Origin: Ceratorhiza oryzae-sativae
Lineage: Eukaryota > Basidiomycota > Agaricomycetes > Cantharellales > Ceratobasidiaceae
DNA length: 64,000 bases
NCBI GenBank assembly: GCA_030998015.1
Contig: JARWMV010000021.1
Location: 174,347-238,346, forward strand
Direction: 5' to 3'
Shown here: positions 11,386 to 20,123 of the stretch, piece after piece
Layout of the letters: every line of letters begins with the position of its first letter
Numbering within the stretch: the first letter of the stretch is position 1
Position numbers and translations under genes: made by a program
The notes under the pieces: generated by a model
Databases searched by the model: none
What the model saw: only the letters and a program-made list of their open reading frames with translations
Told to the model about the DNA's origin: nothing

Positions 11386-11397
11386 AGGTCGAAATAC
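11386..11397 (-). promoter_or_regulatory. Ty3-A primer-binding site, self-priming type
   Basis: Two bases after the 5' LTR the sense strand reads GTATTTCGACCT. Its exact 12-nt reverse complement AGGTCGAAATAC lies within the LTR at 11472-11461 (sense), 26-31 nt downstream of a TATA-like CATATA (11503-11498). This is the geometry expected if the mRNA 5' end primes its own reverse transcription, as in S. pombe Tf1. Confidence 0.65.
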
Positions 11398-11399
11398 AG

Positions 11400-11674
11400 T
11401 GCTACGACCCGTAGGAGGGCTCGTACTAAAACCGACAGACACAGTAAGGGGGATGCAAAGGTATTTCGACCTGCGGAGCAGGCTCGAGATCCTTTGGTAT
11501 ATGTATTCACAGTAGCATACAATCGAAACCTAGTACATAAGCGAAAACCATACAAAAGAGGAAATACAACAAAGAAACGAGGCAGTCAGAATCTTGGCAT
11601 TGCCCAATTGAGAAACAGGTCATATGGGCCATGGTATAAGTCCGGGGTAAGGCCGATTGGTGTGGCTCACGACA
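11400..11674 (-). repeat. Ty3-A 5' LTR
   Basis: This is the partner of 5387-5661. On the sense strand it contains the presumed promoter (TATA-like at 11503-11498) and start site near 11472. It is followed by the ATTTT duplication at 11675-11679. Confidence 0.93.
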
Positions 11675-11679
11675 ATTTT

Positions 11680-13513
11680 ACATTTTCTACAACAGCAACC
11701 TAGTTCGAGTGGCTAAAGCACCAACAGGACGGAACAAGAGAGAGGAGTTGGCGGTGGGCTACATTGACGATGTCGCGCTACTTGCGAGAGCATCCACAAT
11801 GGAGGAGGCGGAGGAGAAGTTGAAGGATATGATGAAAAGGGATGGAGGGGCTCTGAAGTGGGCGGAGACGCACACATCGGAGTTCGCTCTGGAGAAGACG
11901 GCGTTGGTGGGGTTTACGAAGAGCAAGGAGAAGAAGGTGGGGCCGCTGCGCGTAGGGGGGGTGCTTATTAAGCCAGTCAAGTCGCACCGTTTTCTTGGGG
12001 TGGTCTTCAACGAGGAGCTAAGATGGGGAGAGCAGAGGGCGGCGGTGCTGAAGACAGGGTCTAACTGGGTCAACCTCTTGAGGAGGGTGTCCAGGACGCG
12101 ACATGGGCTGAAGCCAGAAGCCGCACAGCGACTACACCAAGCGGTATTCTTGCCAAAAGTGACATACGCAGCTGACATCTGGTGGGAACATGTTTGCAGG
12201 AACGAAATGGGGACACGAGACCTGGGAGCATCGGGCTTCACAAAGAAACTGCAATCAATCCAGCGCACGTCAGCACTCAACATCACAGGCGCACTACGTA
12301 CCTCACCAACAGATGCCCTCGACGCACACGCTGGAATCCTACCAATAAAACTCGAGCTGCAAAGAGCCTGCCATCGGGCAGCAGTACGACTGGCCTCCGT
12401 CCCAAGGAGCCACCCACTCCGGCAGCTTGTAGATAGAGAAGGGAAACACCTACCAGCTGAGCACCGTTCCCCACTGCAGATGCTACTCGCGACCACTGAA
12501 GTAAATGTAGCAGAGTACGCACCAAAAGCCCAAAGTGGCGACCTCCAGAAGACGCTTGCAAAACTGCAAGTCACGATTGCGGAGTCGAGAGAGGAGGCCA
12601 TTGACTTCGAGAAGACAACTACGGCAGATATCAAAATATTCACTGACGGGTCGATGAAGGACGGCGGCGTGGGAGCGGCGGCAGTTCTGGTTAGGGAAGG
12701 GGCTGAAGACCGTACACTCAAGGTGTACCTAGGGTCAGACAAGGAGCATGAGGTGTACGAAGCTGAGGTAGTGGGGTTGCAGCTGGGACTTCGCTTACTG
12801 GAAACGGAGAGATGGCCGATGGAGGATGTGATAATATTCATGGATAACCAGGCGGTGCTGCGCACGCTGATGGCGGGGAAGACAAAACAGCTCTCAAACA
12901 TGTTCGCTGACTTAAATTCTATACTACACAGGGTATATAGGAGACACGGCCAAATACAAATCGAGGTGAGGTGGATACCGGGGCACGAGGGGGTGGACGG
13001 AAACGAGAAGGCGGACGAGGCGGCCAGGGAGGCAGAAGCGCACGGGAAGAACTCCCAGAGAACCTGAGGGAAAGGATACCGACAAACCCCACGGCAGCCA
13101 AGAGAGTATTTAGGGAGACCCTGCTCAGGAGATGGAAACAGGAGGTCGACGACACAAGGAAAGAAAAGCTACAAAACCTGGACCCGAGCTACCCGTCGTT
13201 GAAGTTCTTCAAGGAGGCCAAATCTCTCAGCCGACGCGAATTTGCGATTTTGGTGCAGCTTCGACTCGAGCACTTCCCAGTTGCAGTGTACCTGGAACGC
13301 TTCAAGAAGGTCGAATCCCCGATGTGCCCAGACTGTGGTATGAGTGAGCAGACCGTATTTCACCTACTGATGACCTGCCCAGCGCACAGAGAGGCACGGA
13401 AGCTACGAACGAGAGAAGTAGGCGACGCATCGAGATCATTTAGAGCGCTTTTGCAACCGGGGAAAGCGACACGGCACCTCATCCAATATTTAGAGCGAGT
13501 AGGAGCCATATAG
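11680..13513 (+). pseudogene. LINE ORF2, part 2: RT palm, RNase H, C-terminal zinc motif
   Basis: The frame resumes after Ty3-A and reaches the RT active site AVGYIDDVALLA at about 11750. The thumb follows, then an RNase H domain with FTDGSMKDGG, then E within YEAEVVGLQL, then FMDNQAVL, then ADEAAREA, giving all four acidic positions. Near 13045 the frame changes (CACGGGAAGAA where one further G would keep the frame). It continues to 13513 with the LINE C-terminal knuckle CPDCGMSEQTVFHLLMTC. The 3' UTR runs 13514-13745. This half is visibly richer in CpG than the part before Ty3-A. Confidence 0.88.
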
Positions 13514-13730
13514 AGCCTCATAAATATGAACTTAATTACGCGACGGGACGCTCTGGGGCACTAAAACGGTCGAAGCGGCCGGACGGCAGGGGAGCGTAGG
13601 CTCGTCTGTCGGGCATTGCTAGGAGCGAAGGGAAGGGGGCTCAGGGGCCGACGATGGGGCGGAGTAGAAAGCACCTTTTTGTACCTAGAACGTTGTAACT
13701 GTCCTACATAGCCGCGGGCTGAGCGGACAG

Positions 13731-13770
13731 AATAAACAGGATCCCAAAAAAAAAAAAAAAAAAAAAAAAA
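13731..13770 (+). terminator. LINE polyadenylation signal and poly(A) tail
   Basis: AATAAA at 13731-13736 is followed ten bases later by an uninterrupted run of about 25 A (13746-13770), the retrotransposed poly(A) tail. The minus-strand poly-Phe in an overlapping frame is just this tail. Confidence 0.88.
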
Positions 13771-14500
13771 AACATCGAAGCCAACAATGCATTGTGCTTG
13801 ATGTTATTCCAACCGTCACTCATACCAGTTGCTATTTGTCCTGTTATCACGTTGTGTACCAAGTTTTTAGTTGATTGAAGCTCATCTTGAAGAATCGGGC
13901 CTGAGAGTTTGCATCGATCCAGCAATTCAACACCAGGGAGCCATTCTTGGAAAAATATATGGGTTTGGGGATGATTAATACCATACCAGGCCCACCCGTT
14001 TGCGACAAAAAGCTTGCAAATGCTGGACTCAAACCTCTTCAGTCGATCCTTGGACCATGAGGGAAGTGCTGGCAAAGCCTCTGCGCTGTACACTGCATAT
14101 GGAATTGGCCACTTGTTTGGGACAAAACAAGAGGGATTTGGGTGCCCTAGCGATGATTCCCTACTTAATCGTGCTTTGGCTGCTGGATCAATAAGTTTAG
14201 ATGCACGTATATGCGCTTCAAACCCTTTGCGTCTCCCTGAAACAGGCTTGAGGGTCGCCGAAACTAGTATGTATTATGTTGGATAACCATCAATGACGCA
14301 TACGGGCATTATAAATTTGCTTACCTTGTTTGAGTAGCTCATTTTGCAATATTGAATCCAGTCCTAGTCCATCTACCTTAGACTGGGCGTCCTGGCGCTG
14401 TAAAGCCTCTCAAGATTTGGCAACGCAAGCCTTGCACCCAGTATTTAGGAAGGTTTTATTATTTCCGCGATAGTCCTTTGAGGGACCAGACCCGGACAGA
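13771..14500 (-). pseudogene. hAT transposase gene, proximal fragment
   Basis: On the minus strand, 14093-13771 reads LPSWSKDRLKRFESSIC, then VANGWAWYGINHP, then ATGMSDGWNNIKHNALLASM. This is the N-terminal hAT/DUF659 region ending at the LINE. It would continue at 574 with LTVEYK. Upstream, a 61-bp intron (14264-14324) joins to an exon containing GCKACVA, a zinc-finger-like start. A TGA at 14410-14412 falls where Arg would fit. The very start of the gene is not clear. 14501-15264 holds no gene I can support. Confidence 0.7.
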
Positions 14501-15264
14501 AATTAATCTCGAGTCTTTAAATAGTCCCAGTGCCAGAGCCGAGGCGTCATGATTTGTTAAAACAAACAGATAGTGTAGTTACGGAGTGATCACACGTAGA
14601 ATACAGGAGTTCGAACGAACTTCTTGTCTCGGGTATATATATGCGCCCTTTCTTTGATGATTTTGCTTTCTAGAAGACCTAAGAACATGACATCTTAGCC
14701 GGTTTATATCATGTGGAGTGGAACTGTGGAGAATGGCAAGACTGATGTGGCTGTGGTTTGGACACATGGTCCCCGCGTGCACTCTGCATCAGTCAGCGAC
14801 TCAGCCATAGGTTGCCAGTCTCCCGGAATTTCACATAACAGGTTAGGCTAACACGTAGAATCTTAGATAAGTGTCACTAACACGACTAATATTACTAACA
14901 ATCATAACATGTGATTGTAATCTGACAACACTGCTCAGCGCTTCTGCACAGCCGCTGTCTTACATCACGTGTTTCGCGGCAGCAGTGGAGAGTACAGGGA
15001 TAATAGGCGTGGGGGAGAACGAGGAGAAATGGGGAATAGACAAGGACATCTGGAGCTACGACATACATACATCCAGTCTTGCGCTGCGTTGTTGTGTGAT
15101 TCCGGATCGCCCTGGACAGGCCACGACCGTCGTCCATCGGGTGCATTCGCCAACAAGGCTGAAATAGAACTAGATGGTCCGCACCCTTCGACTTCAGCAG
15201 TGGCAGGCCTTGGCTCCTTGGCGGGAACTGAATGGTCTGCAAACGAGCTGTCTCTGCATATTGG

Positions 15265-15538
15265 TGTCATGAGCCACGAGGCCCAGCCTTACCCCTAACT
15301 TGTGGTCATGAAGCGAAGGCTCTGTGGCCTAATTTAGTGTCGCATATATACTACTTTCTTCATTTGTCTCCTATTTAGTTAGTTACGAACCAACGTATTG
15401 GATTCCTATATATTTTTGATGTACAGGACGTGAATATATACCAAAGGGGTTCGATCCTACTCTGTAGGTCGAAATAACTTCGCATCCCCCTCTATCACCT
15501 CTTGTGTGACTGTACGGCCTCTCTGGCGGGTCGTAGCA
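15265..15538 (+). mobile_element. Diverged solo LTR related to Ty3-A
   Basis: It starts TGTCATGAGCCACGAGG and ends GGCGGGTCGTAGCA, like the Ty3-A LTR (274 bp versus 275). It is flanked on both sides by ATTGG (15260-15264 and 15539-15543). The TATATA (15435-15440) and AGGTCGAAATA (15466-15476) elements are kept with the same spacing although much of the rest differs. 15544-15998 has no supported gene. Confidence 0.85.
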
Positions 15539-16003
15539 ATTGGTGTCACCAATACCGGACATGGGACCTTGGCACTTGCACTGTGGGAATTCTCAGAGCC
15601 TGGGCAAAGGCGCATACATGCGTCCGACAGAGCCCTTCCAAAGTCCAATCATCGCCATTCCAGTGGCTCTGAACCATTATGCTGACAAGTTGTTTCACGT
15701 GCTCATGACGTCGTATTCGATGACATACACGTCTGGTCCAGTCGACAGTATAACCGGACATAAAACTTAAACCCACGTAAAAGACCACTTTCAAGCCTAC
15801 GCATGAACCAATATTCAGACATAGAAGTGTCGAAAAATCCTGATCTGCATAGCTCGGAGACCAGCTTTGCATTTTGAGGTCGTGGACCACCATTCGGGTT
15901 CCCCCACGGCGATACTTGCGAGATAGATAAAGGGAAAGAGGGTGGCCTCTGGGTTAGCAGCTTATATCATCGAGATAATTTCAATAGAAGTATTGATTAG
16001 AGT

Positions 16004-16328
16004 CTCACGCAGGGAGGTAATTCGTGGCTAAGATACAAATCGTACTTAGCTCAACTACGAAGGTAGAGAACTGGTGTATATACTGTACCTAAGATACAAA
16101 TCGTACTACAGAGTACAGTGTGAATAGAATACATGAGAAAAGAAAGAAAATACGATACTCTCACGCAGGGAGGTTTTACACGAGCTAGATACGAATGTAC
16201 TTAGCTCAACTACGAAGGTAGAGAACTAAGGAAAGAAAATTTTCACTGGTGCACGCATAACATCAGAAATGGACAAACAGGTACAAACACACCGCATACA
16301 TGAACGGATATGATTGTAAATTCAACAC
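16004..16328 (-). repeat. Copia 3' LTR-like region
   Basis: On the sense strand it starts at GTGTTGAATTTACAATC (16328) and ends near CCCTGCGTGAG (16004). It shares a block of about 100 bp almost unchanged with 27863-27962. It contains two copies of a 26-29 bp motif beginning TTAGCTCAACTACGAAGG (16046, 16201) and two copies of CTCACGCAGGGAGGT (16004, 16159). Confidence 0.6.
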
Positions 16329-16372
16329 GCCCACTCAATCTTATGCATGAATGTGAAGGTGAAAAGAAAATA

Positions 16373-17068
16373 TCAAAACATTCCCATTGCAGACACGAAA
16401 CGAGTAAACTTGAGGTGTCCAAGTGGCTTAGTAAGCGCATCTGCGACCTGTTCTTTGGTAGGGATGTACTGGAGGTCAAGTTCATTGAGAGCGATTACCT
16501 TGCGAATAAAATGATATTTGATGTGAATATGTTTCGTAGTCTGGTGGTTGATGGGATTCCTGGTGAGTGCCATTGCAGATTGATTGTCCGAGAGCAAAGG
16601 AGTTGCGCCCTTGGGCAGAAAACCAAGTTCAGATAAAAATTGTCGAATCCATAGAAGTTCACATCCAGCACTAGCATCAGCAACGTATTTGGCTTCAGTA
16701 CTTGAAAGAGAAATTGTTGGTTGTTTCCTAGACAAATAAGCAATAACTCCACCAGCATGTAGGAACGCCCAGCCAGTGGTAGAGCGGCTTGTATGCTTGT
16801 TGCCAGCATAGTCAGCATCAACATAACCAAGTAGCTGTAAGTTGCTAGATCGACAGTAAACAATACCCAGATCGGCTGAGCCTTTGAGATAACACAGGAC
16901 TTGTTTTCCAGAGTTCCAGTGCTCTTCGCCAGGGTTTACAGAGTGCTGTGCAAGAATACCAGTAGCATAGGCAATGTCGGGTTGCATACAGATCATAGCA
17001 TACATCAGTGATCCGATAAGCTGCTGGTAGCAAGTACGATTGATCAATGGCGCTTTGAGTTTTGGAAG
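16373..17068 (-). pseudogene. Copia pol, RNase H and 3' end
   Basis: The minus-strand frame includes YQQLIGSLMYAM, PDIAYATG, GYVDADYAGN (catalytic Asp), then LSSTEAKYVADASAGCE, then LSDNQSAMAL and HIKYHFIRK. These are the copia RNase H motifs. It ends at TGA 16373-16375. Its N-terminal continuation is at 24019. Removing Ty3-B and one ATTTG joins the two parts in frame (TPMAESPN then LPKLKAPL). Confidence 0.88.
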
Positions 17069-17073
17069 ATTTG
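17069..17073. repeat. Ty3-B target-site duplication, left copy
   Basis: ATTTG here matches ATTTG at 24014-24018 immediately after the right LTR. Confidence 0.9.
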
Positions 17074-17446
17074 TGTCATGAACTGACACGCATATATCCA
17101 CTCTATAATATTTTCTCAATTTACTACATTTTATGAGATCATCTTCAAAACATACTTGCCTTTTATGGTATATCTGTGTCATGTGACTCATGGAATGTTC
17201 CAGACCGGTAACCAAGATGTATTTCAACTCCAATGTGAAATTCCGCAGTTCCGCAGTTGCTTCTACTGCTTCTATCTCTTATCTGTTGTGACTCACTGTA
17301 CGGACTTGTTTGTTATGATGTGGCTTGTACTATGTATATAAACCAGGTCAAGTTCGCAGAGGACTCCTCAAGAACTTGACCTCTTGTCGAATACAAGTTC
17401 TTTTATTCTCTTACTATTTTCCTCATTGCCTGACTTGTCGTTGTCA
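17074..17446 (+). repeat. Ty3-B 5' LTR
   Basis: It begins TGTCATGAACTGACACG. The TATATAAA box is at 17335-17342. The sequence TCAAGAACTTGACCT at 17368-17382 lies 33 nt after the start of the box and is the likely mRNA 5' end. AGGTCAAGTTC (17345-17355) and GAACTTGACCT (17372-17382) form an 11-bp inverted repeat around the start site. Confidence 0.9.
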
Positions 17447-17451
17447 ATATC

Positions 17452-17466
17452 AGGTCAAGTTCTTGA
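17452..17466 (+). promoter_or_regulatory. Ty3-B primer-binding site, self-priming type
   Basis: AGGTCAAGTTCTTGA, five bases after the LTR, is the exact 15-nt reverse complement of TCAAGAACTTGACCT at the predicted mRNA 5' end. I see no TGG-type tRNA 3'-end complement there. Confidence 0.65.
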
Positions 17467-17770
17467 CAATCGTAAGTCTCAGTGTTGTCTGGGATACCTT
17501 TGGAACGCCGTTGGTGTCGTCTTGAGATAACTCCCTGTTGCCTTCCCCAATCCTACTCCACCTATCCACAGTCACAAGATATTGTTGCCCTATACGCGCC
17601 CCTGTGAAACCTTGCATAGCCAGGTCCCTCACATGTTGTAACAAGCTTCAGTTCTCTAATCTCTTTCATCAACAAGAGGTGGGGTTGCTCATTGCCCTTA
17701 AGTAGCTGAGCAACGGAGGTCACCTTCCTATTCCAATAGACTCAGGAAAGGGTCTATTTTTCCTTTTATC

Positions 17771-18136
17771 TTGCTCTTGCTCAAGTATGTCTCTGACGGA
17801 ACGCACGGCCCTCAAGTGGCACAACCTTTTACAGAAGACCAGCGCTGCTGTCTGTGTGGGTGGTTTGGACACCTGTCGATCCACTGCTTCACCCTCAACT
17901 TGGTTGAAAGTATCCTTGAAGAAGCCAGACACATCAATTTCAACCGAGTAGTAATCATCAAAGTCTGCCCCCAGAGAGTCAGACGTGCCCAACAAGCCTT
18001 TGTCACTGAGCCAGGTGCCCCTGAGTGCAAAATTTGCCATTGGGCAAACAGAGCCACCTTCCCAGCACGCTGCCCTTATTGTCCTAAGAAGGACAAATTC
18101 CTTTATTACTACACCATCCCCCGCAACCAGCTATAA
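17771..18136 (+). CDS. Ty3-B pre-gag Cys-rich ORF
   Basis: This 121-residue frame precedes gag. It carries two Cys/His clusters, CCLCGWFGHLSIHC (CX2CX4-5HX4C-like, a gag-type knuckle) and CKICHWANRATFPARCPYC, then a basic end. Such an ORF before gag is not standard in Ty3 elements. It overlaps a second frame (17985-18524), and the two could be joined by a frameshift or by splicing. The start codon is uncertain because the track frame begins within the leader. It is probably element-encoded, function unknown. Confidence 0.45.
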   Translation: MLLLKYVSDGTHGPQVAQPFTEDQRCCLCGWFGHLSIHCFTLNLVESILEEARHINFNRVVIIKVCPQRVRRAQQAFVTEPGAPECKICHWANRATFPARCPYCPKKDKFLYYYTIPRNQL

Positions 18137-18524
18137 GCTGGAGAACCTCAGTCAACAGCTTCTTCGTCACCTGTTAAACACTATTGAAAATTTCCAAGAC
18201 AGGTACTGTTATTACCAGAATAAGTACAAAGAAACCTGTGAAAAACTTCACGAAGCTGAGGCCCGTTGCGCATACTTAACTGAGTGTTTGCGCGAACACC
18301 AGGAGGACTACCTATCCCTCCTCCAAGGCCATCTCAGACTAGAAGCTATAGTCCGAGAAACAATTGAACCCCACAAGTACGCCTTCCCTGTCTTCTCAAC
18401 GCTGTCAGACCTCCCTCACCCCACCTTTCTCAGTGGCATGGGCTTGCCAATTCAGGAAGAAGCACCCCTTCCGGCAGCCCAAATCAATCCTCCCCAAGGA
18501 AGCACTCCTTCAGGATCAAACTAA
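17985..18524 (+). CDS. Ty3-B pre-gag coiled-coil ORF
   Basis: The C-terminal two thirds, from about 18130, reads LENLSQQLLRHLLNTIENF, then a segment of about 60 residues rich in Glu, Leu and Tyr that looks like a coiled coil. A Pro/Ser-rich tail follows. The first 50 residues overlap the Cys-rich ORF in another frame and are probably not used. If joined to the upstream ORF the product would be a zinc-knuckle plus coiled-coil protein of about 240 residues. No known family recognised. Confidence 0.4.
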   Translation: MPNKPLSLSQVPLSAKFAIGQTEPPSQHAALIVLRRTNSFITTPSPATSYKLENLSQQLLRHLLNTIENFQDRYCYYQNKYKETCEKLHEAEARCAYLTECLREHQEDYLSLLQGHLRLEAIVRETIEPHKYAFPVFSTLSDLPHPTFLSGMGLPIQEEAPLPAAQINPPQGSTPSGSN

Positions 18525-18734
18525 ACTAAAGAGGGTGGAGTACCCATATTGTTGCCAAGATACCAAAAGTTGGGACTTGGACGATACTTGGTTGAGGTTT
18601 GCAGGAATCGGGAACTTCGAAATTTATAGACTTGTGAGGGGAACAGAAATCCTTTATTATCAAAACAATTCCCAATTCCCTGTACTTCCTTATCGTCTCC
18701 GTCGCCTTTAGAATTTTATCAAACTTTCTCTGAA

Positions 18735-20123
18735 ATGGCGTCACAACCCTCTGCCCCTGCTTGGGCAAATATGTCTGATGGGGAAAAAGTTGTCTATATG
18801 CTCCAGTCAATGGATGAATTACAAGAATGAACCAACAATCTCCAAAATGATATTGGGGACATTGAACACAATAATAAAACCTACACAGACTCACTTGAGG
18901 CCAAACTCACCACCAATCAGACAAAAATAGACACAGACGTGGCAGGATTAGCCACCAACATCAACAATCTAGTGGGGATGTTAGCCATTCTCCAGACCAC
19001 TATCACACGCATTGAAGCGCGAGTCAACACTTCCATGGGAGGCTCAGGTTCTGCTCAAGTACTAGCTCCCTCCAGTACAGCCCAACCACAACCAACAGCA
19101 CCTGCTCCCTCTGGAGGGTCAACTGCAAAGGTTAAGATGGCCACCCCTCAAAAGTTTGATGGCACAAAACAGGAAGACACCATCTCATTCAGAATTGCCT
19201 GTGCCCAATACATCAACACAAACATGAGTGGGCATTCAGCTGATCAAGTGGTTGCCTTCATCACCTCTTATCTTGAAGGGTCAGCAGCTGAATGGGTTAA
19301 CTTGTACAAAGAATTCAAAATTTTAAACCCTGGAACTGCGATCCCCTGGCTTCACAATGCCAATCTGTTCTGGCAAGAATTTACTACCCATTATGGGGAC
19401 CTAAACCACACTGAAAATAACCGCGACAAGTGGCAGAAGTTGAAACAATCCAAGACGGTTCAGGATTACCTCACCCTATTCAACCTATATTCCACAGGCC
19501 TCAACTACAACAATGCCGCCATGCATGACCAGTTCTATGATGGTCTATCATCAGACATAACAGATAGCATGGTGGCCCAAAACTATGACCCCCGCACCAA
19601 AACTTTGGCCCAACTCACTCAGCAAGCCCTGGAAATTGACTGCCACCTCATCTTGTTTGGTAGCAAACGAACGTCTCATGGGGGTAACAAGTCCAGCAGC
19701 AATGCCTTGTCCAGTAGGCTGACAAATAACCCCCAAAGCACTCCCCAAAAGGAGAAATTCAAAAATGGGGAACAGATTTACAAGATTAAGGATGGGAAAG
19801 CTGTAAAAGGTCAGATTGTGGCCATTGGGCCCAACGCAAAGGGTTTCACAGTTCCAACTGTCTGCTACAATGGCAGCAATGCCAATGTACAAGAATCCTT
19901 CAAGGACATAAAGAAGGATAATCACCCACCAGTGGCCCCCAAGGCAAAGGATCCAGACGCAATGGATCTGGATAGTGCAGGAAAAGGAAAGGGGACAAAC
20001 ACCTGCTATAACTGTGGAGGACAGGGCCATATTGCTGCCAAATGCCCCTCAGCCAAAATGTCAGGATACAAGGCTGTGGTGGAGGATGTAGAAACAACTG
20101 ACGATGAGTCGGTAAAAGAATGA
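18735..20123 (+). pseudogene. Ty3-B gag
   Basis: ATG 18735 opens the frame (MASQPSAPAWAN). A TGA at 18828-18830 interrupts it before TNNLQND, where Arg would fit. The remainder (from 18831) is open. It has a coiled-coil N-terminus, a Gag domain (KMATPQKFDGTKQED, GSAAEWVNLYKEF, TVQDYLTLFNLYSTGL) and a knuckle CYNCGGQGHIAAKC near the C-terminus. The stop overlaps the pol ATG as ATGA at 20120-20123, a termination-reinitiation type arrangement. Confidence 0.85.

Larger units (their letters stand above)
5387..11674 (-). mobile_element. Ty3/gypsy chromodomain retrotransposon (Ty3-A)
   Basis: The element has two 275-bp LTRs beginning TGTCGTGAGCC and ending GGTCGTAGCA on the sense (minus) strand. 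It carries gag (10793-9540) and pol with protease, RT, RNase H, integrase and a C-terminal chromodomain, in Ty3/gypsy order. The two LTRs differ, as far as I can see, at a single base (T 5409-region versus C in the right copy, a CpG/TpG pair), so the insertion is recent. A polypurine tract (CCCCCCCTT on plus, 5665-5674) abuts the 3' LTR. A Ty3-B solo LTR (7912-8288) breaks the RT. Gag and pol otherwise look well preserved apart from single-base frame changes in pol. Confidence 0.93.
575..13770 (+). mobile_element. LINE (non-LTR retrotransposon), split by an LTR element
   Basis: The element runs from just after the left target duplication to a poly(A) tail. It has a long leader, an ORF1 with CCHC zinc knuckles (1801-3042), and an ORF2 with an apurinic-type endonuclease, reverse transcriptase, RNase H and a C-terminal Cys/His motif (3353-5386 and 11680-13513). 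This order fits the Tad/I-like LINEs of fungi. About 6.3 kb of Ty3-A plus one duplicated ATTTT interrupts it, leaving a LINE of about 6.9 kb. In-frame TGA codons at 1879 and 3890 and frameshifts near 5280 and 13045 make it inactive as written. It has inserted inside a hAT transposase gene. Confidence 0.85.

Noticed and set aside
11759..12901. 380-residue minus frame
   Set aside because: Antisense of the LINE RT and RNase H; no domain in its own frame.
13704..14093. Minus frame with a poly-Phe stretch as a membrane protein
   Set aside because: The Phe run is the LINE poly(A) tail read backwards. Only the part above 13771 is real hAT sequence.
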